Below, piece by piece: positions 1 through 6,981 of a stretch of 12,456 nucleotides of DNA (position 1 is its first letter; each line of letters opens with the position of its first letter). The position numbers and the translations under genes are program-made. Origin of the DNA: Candidatus Woesearchaeota archaeon. Lineage in GTDB: Archaea > Nanobdellota > Nanobdellia > SCGC-AAA011-G17 > GW2011-AR20. The stretch is from the NCBI GenBank assembly GCA_018302885.1, contig JAGVZC010000001.1, positions 1-12,456 on the forward strand, in the 5' to 3' direction. The notes beneath the pieces were generated by a model that saw only the letters and a list, made by a program, of their open reading frames with translations, made no database searches and was not told the DNA's origin.

Positions 1-1
1 T

Positions 2-1048
2 TTGAATGATATTGTTGGACAGGATAATGCAATATCCAAGTTAAAAAAGGCAGTTAAAGAAAAAAAAGCAATCCTTGTTTATGGTGTTTCTGGTATAGGA
101 AAAAGCTCCTCCATTCACGCGTTATCAAAAGATTTGAATTATGAAATCCTTGAAATCAATGCAAGCGATTACAGAAACAAAGATCAAATAGATGAAAAAA
201 TAGGTAGCTCTGCAAGACAGGCAAGCTTGTTTTTCAAAGGCAAGATAATACTGATTGATGAGATTGATGGATTAAACAGCAAAGACAGAGGGGCAATAAC
301 AGAGATTGTCAATATCATCAAAGAAACAGGGCATCCTGTGATTATAATAGGAAATGAGATATGGGATTCCAAATTCAAGGATTTAAGGAAGAATTGTGAA
401 TTAATTCAGTTTGAAAAATTAAATTATCTGGATATTTTAAAAATTTTGAAGAATATTTTAAATAAAGAGGGCAAGGATATTGAAGACAATTATCTAAGAA
501 AAATAGCTGTCAATTGCAAGGGAGACGGAAGATCTGCAATAAATGATTTGGAACTCCTTATGTTAAGCAATGACGAAATTGATATAAGGGAAAAGAAAGA
601 AACAATCCTTAATGTATTGAAATATATTTTCAAGACAAAAAATCAGGGAGAAATTCTGAAATCAATCAATTTGCTTGATGAAAATCTGGATGAAATTTTT
701 TTATGGCTTGAAGAAAATATACCTTATGAATACAAGAATGAAGTCTTAAGAGATGCTTATGATTATCTCAGCAAGGCTGATGTTTTTCGGGGAAGAATAA
801 GAAGATGGCAATACTGGAGATATCTGGTTTATCAGAATGCCCTGATGAATTTGGGTGTTGCATTCTCAAAAGATAAAATAGAAAATAAATTTGTCAGTTA
901 TAAAAGAAATTCAAGAATTCTTAAGATATGGATAAATAACAGAAAAGAAAGTAAAGAGAAAGAGCTGGCTGAAAAATTAGGCAAAGAATTGCACATGTCT
1001 AAAAATAAATTCATGAAAGAATTCAATTATATGAAATTTTTACATTGA
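2..1048 (+). CDS. rfcL: Replication factor C large subunit (clamp loader), 5'-truncated by the window edge
   Basis: This is the AAA+ large subunit of the archaeal clamp loader, which with RfcS opens and loads the PCNA ring at primer-template junctions. The visible 348 residues begin inside the conserved start of the family: the 'DIVGQ' segment that normally follows an N-terminal 'W..KYRP' stretch is residues 3-7. The TTG at position 2 is therefore probably not the true start, and some 10-20 residues lie outside the window. Visible motifs are Walker A GVSGIGKS (28-35), the RFC-typical 'INASDYRN' (52-59), Walker B 'ILIDEID' (83-89), a sensor-1-like Asn (N118) and 'GDGRSAIND' (174-182), which holds the sensor-2 region Arg. 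The rest is the helical collar domain. The protein is shorter than many euryarchaeal RfcL proteins, and I see no PIP box at the C-terminus. It ends in a 9-bp convergent overlap with htpX. Confidence 0.9.
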   Translation: MNDIVGQDNAISKLKKAVKEKKAILVYGVSGIGKSSSIHALSKDLNYEILEINASDYRNKDQIDEKIGSSARQASLFFKGKIILIDEIDGLNSKDRGAITEIVNIIKETGHPVIIIGNEIWDSKFKDLRKNCELIQFEKLNYLDILKILKNILNKEGKDIEDNYLRKIAVNCKGDGRSAINDLELLMLSNDEIDIREKKETILNVLKYIFKTKNQGEILKSINLLDENLDEIFLWLEENIPYEYKNEVLRDAYDYLSKADVFRGRIRRWQYWRYLVYQNALMNLGVAFSKDKIENKFVSYKRNSRILKIWINNRKESKEKELAEKLGKELHMSKNKFMKEFNYMKFLH

Positions 1049-1927
1049 TTCTAATTTTTTTATACGCAAATCAACGTCTGGATGTGTTTGAAATAAACCT
1101 GCCAGCCATTGTTTTTTCTTGAAAGGATTTGCAATAAATAGATGTGCTGTTGCATTTGATGCTGTCCTTAATTCAGAAGAATCTGATTTTATTTTTTTCA
1201 GAGCATCCGCCAACCCTTTTGGATACCTTGTTAACATTGCCCCTGATGCATCTGCTAGATATTCTCTCTTTCTTGATATTGCAAATTTGATCATTTGTGC
1301 AATTATTGGAGCTAAGATTAACAAAACAACCCCAATAATAATAAGAACAAGCTGCAATCCCCCTCCCTGTTGCCTGTCATTTCCCTTTAAACCACCCCAT
1401 AAAAAGGATCTTAGCATTATTTCAGTAAGAAAAATGATTATTCCAACCAAAACAGAAGCAAGCATCATGACCCTTATATCATAATTTTTAATGTGAGACA
1501 TTTCATGAGCGAGGACGCCTTCCAATTCCTGCCTGTTCAATTTTTGTAAACAACCTTCTGTGACTGCAACCGATGATGTTTTCGGATTTCTTCCTGTTGC
1601 AAATGCATTTATCTGCTGTCCTGGAATAACATAAACATTTGGCTTAGGAATTCCTGCTGCAATTGCAAGACCTTCTACTGCATTAATCAAATAAGCATGA
1701 TCTTTTTTATTTGCTTCCTTTGCCTTTGTCATAGAAAGAACTATCTTATCCCCTGAATAATAACTGATTAAAGAGAATATTATCGCAATTATTGCAGCAA
1801 CAATGATGAACATATATCCCTGAAAAAACAGTAAATTTACAATATAAACAATAACCCCAATAAAAATCAAGAAAAGAACAAATAAAAATATGGAATTTCT
1901 TTTATTAGATTCTATTTGAGAATACAT
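1040..1927 (-). CDS. htpX: HtpX-like membrane zinc metalloprotease (M48 family)
   Basis: Membrane-anchored zinc endopeptidase of the HtpX family, which cleaves misfolded or damaged membrane proteins with the catalytic site on the cytoplasmic face. The protein has 295 residues, close to the family norm. Two N-terminal membrane segments (about 12-34 and 37-57) are followed by the M48 domain. The zinc motif HEMSH is at 141-145 (H141, E142, H145), and the third ligand Glu is E222 in 'REYLADASGA'. Two further hydrophobic stretches (about 152-176 and 190-215) lie between the two parts of the active site, as in HtpX. The 'INAFATG' segment (106-112) and a C-terminal 'THPDVDLRI' type motif are also typical. 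It begins 1 nt after the lemA stop, so it is almost certainly co-transcribed with lemA. No Shine-Dalgarno sequence is visible before its ATG. The 3' end overlaps rfcL by 9 bp. Confidence 0.95.
   Translation of the reverse strand: MYSQIESNKRNSIFLFVLFLIFIGVIVYIVNLLFFQGYMFIIVAAIIAIIFSLISYYSGDKIVLSMTKAKEANKKDHAYLINAVEGLAIAAGIPKPNVYVIPGQQINAFATGRNPKTSSVAVTEGCLQKLNRQELEGVLAHEMSHIKNYDIRVMMLASVLVGIIIFLTEIMLRSFLWGGLKGNDRQQGGGLQLVLIIIGVVLLILAPIIAQMIKFAISRKREYLADASGAMLTRYPKGLADALKKIKSDSSELRTASNATAHLFIANPFKKKQWLAGLFQTHPDVDLRIKKLESM
1055..1061 (+). terminator. T7 run, candidate rfcL terminator
   Basis: Seven consecutive T begin 7 nt after the rfcL stop on the plus strand. A T-run without a hairpin is the usual archaeal termination signal. 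It lies inside the antisense coding end of htpX, where Lys codons produce the same bases, so it may be incidental. Confidence 0.35.
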
Positions 1928-1928
1928 C

Positions 1929-2477
1929 TTAAAATTCTACTTTTATGTTTTCCTTTTCTTTTCCTTCTGCCTTGAAGAATTCCTTTTCCTTGAAGTTAAA
2001 GGCATTTGCTATAATGCTTGTTGGAAATCTCTGAACTTTTATATTAAAGGACATTACACTATCATTGTAAAACTGCCTTGCATAGGCAATCTTTGATTCA
2101 GTTCCAGACAATTCCTCCTGCAATAACTTGAAGTTTTCATTTGCCTTTAACTGAGGATAATTCTCTGCCACTGCAAACACTGATTTCAATGCATCTGTTA
2201 TCTGATTTGATGCTCTTGCCTTACTCTCCATGCTTCCCTTAATTAAATTTGATCTTGCTTTTGTCAGTTCATTAAGAACTGTTTTCTCATGTTTAACATA
2301 ACCCTTTACTGTACTTATTAAATTTGGAATCAGATCATATCTTCTTTTCAACTGAACATCAATCTGAGACCAAGCATTGCTTATTCTTGTTCTTAAAACA
2401 ATCAATGAGTTATAAGCTACAATAATGTATAAAATTATTACTCCAAGAATTATCAATATCCAATATATAAACTCCAT
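1929..2477 (-). CDS. lemA: LemA family protein
   Basis: LemA family protein of 182 residues, the usual family length. A single N-terminal membrane anchor (about 4-22) is followed by the family signature: 'AYNSL' (21-25), '[20 protein letters not shown]' (34-53) and then a long helical bundle. The C-terminal part carries the expected 'FKLLQEEL', 'ARQFYNDSV' and 'FNFKEKEFF' segments. The family's molecular activity is not established. LemA and HtpX/M48 peptidases are frequent neighbours, and here they are 1 nt apart, suggesting that LemA supports or organises the protease or membrane maintenance. The ATG start lies about 25 bp from a TATA-like element shared with the divergent gene at 2528, which fits a leaderless transcript. 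Confidence 0.95.
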   Translation of the reverse strand: MEFIYWILIILGVIILYIIVAYNSLIVLRTRISNAWSQIDVQLKRRYDLIPNLISTVKGYVKHEKTVLNELTKARSNLIKGSMESKARASNQITDALKSVFAVAENYPQLKANENFKLLQEELSGTESKIAYARQFYNDSVMSFNIKVQRFPTSIIANAFNFKEKEFFKAEGKEKENIKVEF

Positions 2478-2498
2478 GAATTTATTAACAAATAAGAG

Positions 2499-2511
2499 TT
2501 TAAATAATTTT
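2499..2511. promoter_or_regulatory. Shared TATA-like element between lemA and the gene at 2528
   Basis: The 50-bp spacer between the divergent ATGs contains TTTAAATAATTTT. Its self-complementary core TTTAAA (2499-2504) is centred 24.5 bp from the lemA start and 26.5 bp from the start at 2528. These are the distances expected for TATA boxes of leaderless archaeal genes. It is likely used in both directions. Confidence 0.6.
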
Positions 2512-2527
2512 GGGTGTCAATATTTAT

Positions 2528-2908
2528 ATGGTAATAACTATAGCAAGAGAACTTTCATTATTAGACACAACATCCAATTGTGCAAATTTATGTATTTATC
2601 CTGGTGGACATATTACAAAAGAGTATAGAGATTCATATATAAAAAAATATATTGAAATAGTTCAAGCTTTTTTAAAAGACCCATTAAACAAAAATAATTC
2701 TTCCAAACTTTTTTATCCTTTAGGTTATGTAAATAATGAATTTAAAATGGTGTATGGAGAATATGCAACTGTTGATTTAATTAAAAGAAGTGTTAAATTA
2801 TTAGAAGGGATAGTTGAAGGGGGTGAAAGTCCTGAAAATTTAGAAGAAGCTAAAAGTTTATTATCTGCTATAAGTAAAAGTTGTAAAACATTTCGTCCTG
2901 TAGGTTAA
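2528..2908 (+). CDS. Small uncharacterised protein
   Basis: I do not recognise this 126-residue protein. It has no predicted membrane segment or signal peptide. The first third has a hydrophobic strand and two nearby cysteines ('NCANLCIYPGGH', about residues 17-28); a third Cys is near the C-terminus. From about residue 30 it looks mostly helical and charged, with a Gly/Glu loop ('EGGESPENLEE') in the last third. The ATG at 2528 is preferred over a TTG 18 nt upstream because it lies 26.5 bp from the TATA-like core, like other starts here. Codon use differs from the neighbours: all 12 Lys codons are AAA and no Leu codon is TTG, whereas rlmE nearby uses AAG for roughly a third of its lysines. 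That may indicate a fast-evolving or acquired gene. It is divergent from lemA and upstream of herA. Confidence 0.7.
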   Translation: MVITIARELSLLDTTSNCANLCIYPGGHITKEYRDSYIKKYIEIVQAFLKDPLNKNNSSKLFYPLGYVNNEFKMVYGEYATVDLIKRSVKLLEGIVEGGESPENLEEAKSLLSAISKSCKTFRPVG

Positions 2909-2931
2909 CCGTTTGGGTAATTAACAGAAAC

Positions 2932-2940
2932 ATATATTAA
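2932..2940 (+). promoter_or_regulatory. TATA-like box of the HerA-like ATPase gene
   Basis: ATATATTAA is centred about 27 bp before the ATG at 2963, within the 54-bp spacer that follows the preceding gene. The spacing fits leaderless transcription of the herA-like/rlmE pair. No Shine-Dalgarno motif precedes the ATG. Confidence 0.5.
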
Positions 2941-2962
2941 TCAAATATTCTTAATTTATATA

Positions 2963-4261
2963 ATGGCTTATGACATAATTATTGGAAGGGGTGAGGACCA
3001 GATAAAGGAATTAGGCAATAAGGGTTTGATTTTCTTTGGAAAGCAATATGTAAAAATGGGGCAATTCAGCTCTTTAAGCAATAGAATCATGCTTGATGTT
3101 TCTACAAGCCATGTAATTTTAGTAAGTGGTAAGAGGGGTTCTGGAAAGTCCTACGGATTATCTGTCATGGCTGAAGAAATGACCCATCTTCCAAAAGAAG
3201 TAAGCAAGAACTTGGCAATTATTATTATAGATACCATGGGGATATTCTGGAGCATGAAATATCCCAACACAAAACAGGAGGATGAATTAAGACTGTGGGG
3301 AATGAAACCAAAAGGATTGGGCGTTAAAGTTTACACTCCTTTGGGAAAATACAAAGATTACAAGGAAAAAGGAATCCCAACTGATTTTTCATTTTCAATA
3401 AGACCAAGCGAATTAAGTTCAAACGACTGGTGCAAGGTATTTGATTTAAAAGTTACAGAACCGGTTGGTGTATTAATTGAAAGAATTGTTTCCAATTTGG
3501 AAGGAAATTATGATTTGAGTGACGTAATAAAAAATATTCAGAAAGACAAGAAATCAAATCAGGAAATAAAAAATGCTGCTGAAAACAGATTTCAGGCTGC
3601 AAAGTCATGGGGAATATTTGATAAAAAAGCAAGTGAAATCAGAGATATCATAATTGGCGGACAAGTTTCAATTATTGACACGAGCTGTTATGATGATTTT
3701 AATGTCAAAGCATTGGTTACAGGGATATTATCAAAAAAAATATTGCAGGAAAGAATGACTGAAAGAAAAAAAGAGGAGATGTCAAGAATCCAAGCAGGAG
3801 AGCATTTTTTAGTTAAAGAAGAGCAGGATTTTCCAATGGTCTGGATGTTCATAGATGAAGCACATGAAATGCTTCCTAAAACTGGAGGAACTCCTGCAAC
3901 AGATGCATTGGTTCAGATATTAAGAGAAGGAAGGCAACCAGGAATTTCATTGGTATTGGCTACACAACAGCCAGGAGAAATTCATAAGGATGTTTTAACA
4001 CAATCGGATATTGTAATAAGTTACAGGTTAACTGCAAAAGTTGACATTGAAGCCCTGAATTCGATTATGCAGACTTATCTAACTTCAGATATTCTGGAGT
4101 ATATTAATAGCTTGCCAGATATAAAAGGCGCCGGGATAATATTGGATGATAACTCTGAAAGAATTTATTCATTCAAGACAAGACCAAAAATAAGCTGGCA
4201 TGGAGGGGATGCGCCAACAGCAGTGAAAGTCCAGAGGAAAATTCTAGACATTGGATTATGA
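2963..4261 (+). CDS. HerA-like ATPase (FtsK-HerA superfamily, DUF87-type)
   Basis: A 432-residue RecA-fold ATPase of the HerA/FtsK class; relatives are hexameric DNA translocases used in end resection, repair or DNA movement. Motifs seen are Walker A GKRGSGKS (56-63) and Walker B 'VWMFIDEAHEM' (293-303) with the catalytic Glu E299. These are followed by 'LREGRQPGISLVLATQQP' (320-337), the conserved post-Walker-B block that includes an arginine-finger candidate (R324). Only about 50 residues precede the Walker A, with a 'YVKMGQ' motif, so the N-terminal HAS-barrel of classical HerA is reduced. The region 100-290 is probably a partly helical insert. No NurA gene, HerA's usual nuclease partner, is in the window. 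The TGA stop overlaps the next start as ATGA, so it is translationally coupled to rlmE. The superfamily is secure. Classical HerA function is not, so no symbol is given. Confidence 0.85.
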   Translation: MAYDIIIGRGEDQIKELGNKGLIFFGKQYVKMGQFSSLSNRIMLDVSTSHVILVSGKRGSGKSYGLSVMAEEMTHLPKEVSKNLAIIIIDTMGIFWSMKYPNTKQEDELRLWGMKPKGLGVKVYTPLGKYKDYKEKGIPTDFSFSIRPSELSSNDWCKVFDLKVTEPVGVLIERIVSNLEGNYDLSDVIKNIQKDKKSNQEIKNAAENRFQAAKSWGIFDKKASEIRDIIIGGQVSIIDTSCYDDFNVKALVTGILSKKILQERMTERKKEEMSRIQAGEHFLVKEEQDFPMVWMFIDEAHEMLPKTGGTPATDALVQILREGRQPGISLVLATQQPGEIHKDVLTQSDIVISYRLTAKVDIEALNSIMQTYLTSDILEYINSLPDIKGAGIILDDNSERIYSFKTRPKISWHGGDAPTAVKVQRKILDIGL

Positions 4262-4812
4262 GAGACAAACATACTTTAAGGGCATGGAGGGAAGGTTTCT
4301 TAGGAAGGGCAATTTACAAACTAAAAGAAATAAACAACAGATATAATATAATAAAAAAAGGAAACAAGGTTCTTGATCTGGGTTGTTATCCAGGATCATG
4401 GGTTCAGTATTTATTAGACACAAATTGCGAGGTCTGGGGCATTGATGTCAAAGAAGTTAAGAATCTGAAATTTAAATTCATAAATAAAGATGTTTATGAT
4501 GATTCAATATTTGAAAAATTGGACAATAATTTTGATGTAATAGTTTCTGATCTTGCTCCAAAGACAACAGGAATAAAGGATTTGGATCAGGAAAGAAGTC
4601 TGGACTTGTGTTACAGGGCATTGGAGATTGCAAAGAAAGTGTTGAAGAAAAACGGAAACCTTTTAGTAAAAATATTCGACAATAACAGACTGGATGAATA
4701 TGTCAAGGAAGTTAAGAACAATTTTTCTTATGTGAAAATATTCAAGCCGAAAGTCAGCAAGAAAAGAAGCAAGGAAATTTACATCATTGCCAAATCAAAA
4801 CAAAATCTATAG
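4258..4812 (+). CDS. rlmE: RlmE/FtsJ-type rRNA (uridine-2'-O-) methyltransferase
   Basis: SAM-dependent 2'-O-methyltransferase of the RlmE/FtsJ (RrmJ) family, which methylates a uridine in the peptidyl-transferase region of 23S rRNA. The 184-residue length is normal for a minimal enzyme without a TRAM domain. The SAM-binding motif I is 'VLDLGCYPGSW' (38-48), followed by 'GIDV' (61-64). The K-D-K-E catalytic tetrad of the family can be assigned to K21 (in 'RAIYKL'), D98 (in 'VSDLAPKTTG'), K138 (in 'LLVKIF') and E173 (in 'SKEIYI'). The ATG overlaps the HerA-like stop by 4 nt. The last 34 bp overlap the convergent Trm5-like gene, so each strand codes the end of a different protein there. Confidence 0.92.
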   Translation: MRDKHTLRAWREGFLGRAIYKLKEINNRYNIIKKGNKVLDLGCYPGSWVQYLLDTNCEVWGIDVKEVKNLKFKFINKDVYDDSIFEKLDNNFDVIVSDLAPKTTGIKDLDQERSLDLCYRALEIAKKVLKKNGNLLVKIFDNNRLDEYVKEVKNNFSYVKIFKPKVSKKRSKEIYIIAKSKQNL

Positions 4813-5510
4813 GTGAAAGGGGCGTAGTCTCCTGCTTTAACAACTTTCTTTATTCTAATCTTATCTGAATAACTTTTTATTTTATCTTTTATTTCTTTTA
4901 TTTCCTTTTCCTGCCCAAAGGTGTAGAAGTGAATTATTCCTTTTGGTTTGATATGTTTCAATGCCAAATTTAAGTATGAAAATGAATCTGATGGGTGCGG
5001 CATTACAATCCTGTCAAATTTCTTTTTTATTCTTGGGAGAACTTTTTTTACATCCCCTTGCAATAATTTAATCTTTCTTGATTTGTTCAGAATTAAATTC
5101 TCCTTTGCATATTTGTGGCATTCTCTGTTTAGTTCTATTGCATAAATTTCATCTGGATTTGAATTTTTTTCAATAACCAAAGGAAAGGGAGCTATCCCCG
5201 AGAACATAACCAAAACTGATTCATTCTTTTTCACTAATTTTGCTATCCTTAACCTTTCATTTGCAGATCTTACGGAGAAATAACATTTTTCTATGTTTAA
5301 TTTCAAAAAAACATTGTTTTCTTTATGAAGTGCTTCCTTTGTTTTTACGCCTGCAATAATCTTTATCCTTGGCAATCTTAATTTTCCGGAATATTTTTTA
5401 GACTTGTATGCAACTGTTTTTGTCCTGTTATTTATAAAAGATTTAGCCTTTTCTTTGCTTATTTCTTCATTAAATACAATTATATTTCCAATCTGGTCAA
5501 ATGATGCCAT
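4779..5510 (-). CDS. Trm5/Taw2-type class I SAM-dependent methyltransferase
   Basis: Related to archaeal Trm5, which makes m1G37 in tRNA, and to Taw2 and the Trm5a variants of wyosine synthesis. The 243-residue protein has the N-terminal 'FDQIGNI' strand (4-10), the Trm5 block 'CYFSVRSANERLRIA' (76-90; usual form YFSPRLATER), SAM motif I 'MFSGIAPFPL' (102-111), the acidic SAM-ribose contact 'IYAIELN' (122-128) and the C-terminal 'DYAPFTYRFCFDL'. At the position where Trm5 normally carries an Asn-containing 'NLP/NPP' motif it reads 'MPHPSDSF' (170-177), so the conserved Asn appears to be replaced. The exact substrate (m1G37 or a wyosine intermediate) is therefore uncertain. The first 30-40 residues suggest no full D1 domain. 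It converges on rlmE with a 34-bp overlap and shares a promoter spacer with the gene at 5560. Confidence 0.8.
   Translation of the reverse strand: MASFDQIGNIIVFNEEISKEKAKSFINNRTKTVAYKSKKYSGKLRLPRIKIIAGVKTKEALHKENNVFLKLNIEKCYFSVRSANERLRIAKLVKKNESVLVMFSGIAPFPLVIEKNSNPDEIYAIELNRECHKYAKENLILNKSRKIKLLQGDVKKVLPRIKKKFDRIVMPHPSDSFSYLNLALKHIKPKGIIHFYTFGQEKEIKEIKDKIKSYSDKIRIKKVVKAGDYAPFTYRFCFDLAMM
4874..4909 (+). terminator. T-rich tract, possible terminator of the HerA-like/rlmE transcript
   Basis: About 60 nt after the rlmE stop, the plus strand has several runs of 4-5 T in close succession. Archaeal RNA polymerase terminates at such tracts without a hairpin. They fall inside the antisense coding region of the Trm5-like gene, where Lys codons give the same signal, so support is weak. 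Confidence 0.3.
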
Positions 5511-5529
5511 ATTACATTAAATAAAAATG

Positions 5530-5539
5530 TTTATATATA
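5530..5539. promoter_or_regulatory. Shared TATA box between the Trm5-like gene and the gene at 5560
   Basis: TTTATATATA lies in the 49-bp spacer. The palindromic core TATATATA (5532-5539) is centred 24.5 bp from the plus-strand ATG and 25.5 bp from the minus-strand ATG. This is a canonical archaeal TATA box placed to serve both leaderless genes. Confidence 0.65.
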
Positions 5540-5559
5540 CTTTTTTGTTATAGATAATT

Positions 5560-6696
5560 ATGCGAAAAAAGAGAAATGTCGGTCTTATCTATTTCATAGC
5601 ATTCAGTTTTCTAGCTTTATGCATATTTGGCGGTTTGGGATTTTATAATGGAAACACGATAACAACTGCTGCCATTAATACAGGAGTGATTAGCGATTCA
5701 ATAAGCAATTCCATACAGATAATGACTAATGGATTGATAAAGCCAATATTTGGAGAAATTACTGGTGGAAGTTCTGACATTATTATTAGATTTATTCTAT
5801 GGATTATATTATTCAGTATTATATCTGGAATATTAACTAAGGATAATAAAAAGTTTAACAAAACCACAGCAAATATAATTGCTGCATTAATACCTTTGAT
5901 TGCTGTTGCATTTTTGCCTGGAAGATTTATTGCCGCTTTAGGCCCTATAGGAGCATTCATACTGGTTCTGGGACTTATTATTTTTGGATTTAGGTGGATT
6001 TATAATTTTATGAAGGACAATCATGATTGGTTTTCAAAAACCATCAGAGTTTTACTTTCTTTTTTAATGATTATATTTCTTACAATAATGACCCCTTGGT
6101 TTGAAGATATATTTCAAGACAATATTGGGGAATTATATTATTTAGCTATTGGGTTGGGTGTCCTTTTTGGATTCATTTCTATTTTTTATTTTCTTTCACA
6201 AGGAAGATCTCATAGCGGAACTGGGTATACTAGTGGTTCAGGAGGAAGTCCTACAACATCTTCTGGTGGTGGATCTCCTATACCACCTTCCGGAGGATCT
6301 ACAACATCAACTATTCCATTAGTGAGAAGTAATACAATTAAAAATATTAGAAGTTATTATGCTAGGATTTTAATAGCAAATAGGAATATTGAAAAGGAAT
6401 TTAAAAATACAACCCTGGATTTAAAAAAATTAACAGATAATTTAGAAGATATGGAAAAATCTTCCAGAAGCATCATAAGTTTTGTGAACAGGGATCCTTC
6501 ATTAAATGGTACCCCCTTAGGAAAAAATATTATAATTTTAAGTATTGGAATTAATGGGGGAATAAATAATTGTTTATCTTTTATAAAAAGCAAAAAATCA
6601 TTAACCTCCGGGGAATTAAAATCTTTAATATCATTATATTATTCAAGAGTTGGACCAAACATTATGGGTATTAAAGCCCCTATAAGCGGATTATAG
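5560..6696 (+). CDS. Multi-pass membrane protein with Gly/Ser/Pro linker and C-terminal helical domain
   Basis: Family not recognised. The 378-residue protein starts with a basic N-terminus (MRKKRN) and a hydrophobic segment (about 9-29) that could be a signal peptide or anchor. A loop containing 'NGNTITTAAINTG' follows. Five more predicted membrane segments lie at about 74-92, 104-120, 124-145, 162-178 and 193-212. Then comes a low-complexity linker of Gly, Ser, Thr and Pro (about 213-252), and finally a soluble, mainly helical domain of about 125 residues (253-378). The linker suggests that the C-terminal domain is tethered at a distance from the membrane. The codons of the C-terminal domain are more AT-biased (11 of 12 Lys are AAA) than those of the membrane half. 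The architecture could suit a surface or secretion component, but no motif shows this. It converges with the gene ending at 6705, with an 8-bp gap. Confidence 0.75.
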   Translation: MRKKRNVGLIYFIAFSFLALCIFGGLGFYNGNTITTAAINTGVISDSISNSIQIMTNGLIKPIFGEITGGSSDIIIRFILWIILFSIISGILTKDNKKFNKTTANIIAALIPLIAVAFLPGRFIAALGPIGAFILVLGLIIFGFRWIYNFMKDNHDWFSKTIRVLLSFLMIIFLTIMTPWFEDIFQDNIGELYYLAIGLGVLFGFISIFYFLSQGRSHSGTGYTSGSGGSPTTSSGGGSPIPPSGGSTTSTIPLVRSNTIKNIRSYYARILIANRNIEKEFKNTTLDLKKLTDNLEDMEKSSRSIISFVNRDPSLNGTPLGKNIIILSIGINGGINNCLSFIKSKKSLTSGELKSLISLYYSRVGPNIMGIKAPISGL

Positions 6697-6704
6697 ATTA
6701 TTAA

Positions 6705-6977
6705 TTATTTGCCATTTATCTTTAATTCATTTATTGATTTCAATATTTTTTCCTTTTCAAAAAAATTATTATTGACATTTATGATATTAGTTTTAAGTAA
6801 TTTAAGAGAAACATTTTCTTTCTCACAATTTCCCATTCTGTCATTCAATTCTATAATTTCATCAATTTTACTGATAAAAACAAGAATGTTTGACTTGAAA
6901 TATTCTGGCTGCTCCAAAGCTCTCTCTATAGAAAAGAGTACTCTCTTAAGTAATGTGTCCTTAACAGAATCTAACAT
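6705..6977 (-). CDS. Small uncharacterised helical protein
   Basis: Family not recognised. The 90-residue soluble protein looks almost entirely alpha-helical, with an amphipathic first half ('LLKRVLFSIERALEQPEYF') and Asn- and Lys-rich second-half helices. It has one cysteine and no membrane segment. The ATG at 6975-6977 lies 4 nt after the stop of the membrane-protein gene at 6982, which strongly suggests one transcript of the two genes. There is no Shine-Dalgarno motif ahead of it; the 5' side reads as a TATATAAAAAA stretch. It may be a cytoplasmic partner of the membrane protein, but this is only inferred from adjacency. Confidence 0.6.
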   Translation of the reverse strand: MLDSVKDTLLKRVLFSIERALEQPEYFKSNILVFISKIDEIIELNDRMGNCEKENVSLKLLKTNIINVNNNFFEKEKILKSINELKINGK

Positions 6978-6981
6978 TTTT

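Noticed and set aside
2..4. TTG as the true start of rfcL
   Set aside because: The family has a conserved 'W..KYRP' stretch before 'DIVGQ', so the gene almost certainly begins before the window.
1119..1484. Open frame antisense to htpX
   Set aside because: It is the complement of a well-supported htpX coding region, with no promoter, and composition reflects the opposite strand.
2510..2527. TTG start for the small gene at 2528
   Set aside because: The TTG overlaps the TATA-like element itself; the ATG 18 nt downstream has the usual 26-bp spacing.
5643..5960. Open frame antisense to the membrane protein gene at 5560
   Set aside because: Hydrophobic translation arises from the complement of membrane-segment codons; no start signal and no family resemblance.
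6220..6310. GGT/GGA/TCT-rich stretch as a DNA tandem repeat or mobile-element scar
   Set aside because: It is an in-frame Gly/Ser/Pro/Thr linker with irregular units and no flanking duplications.
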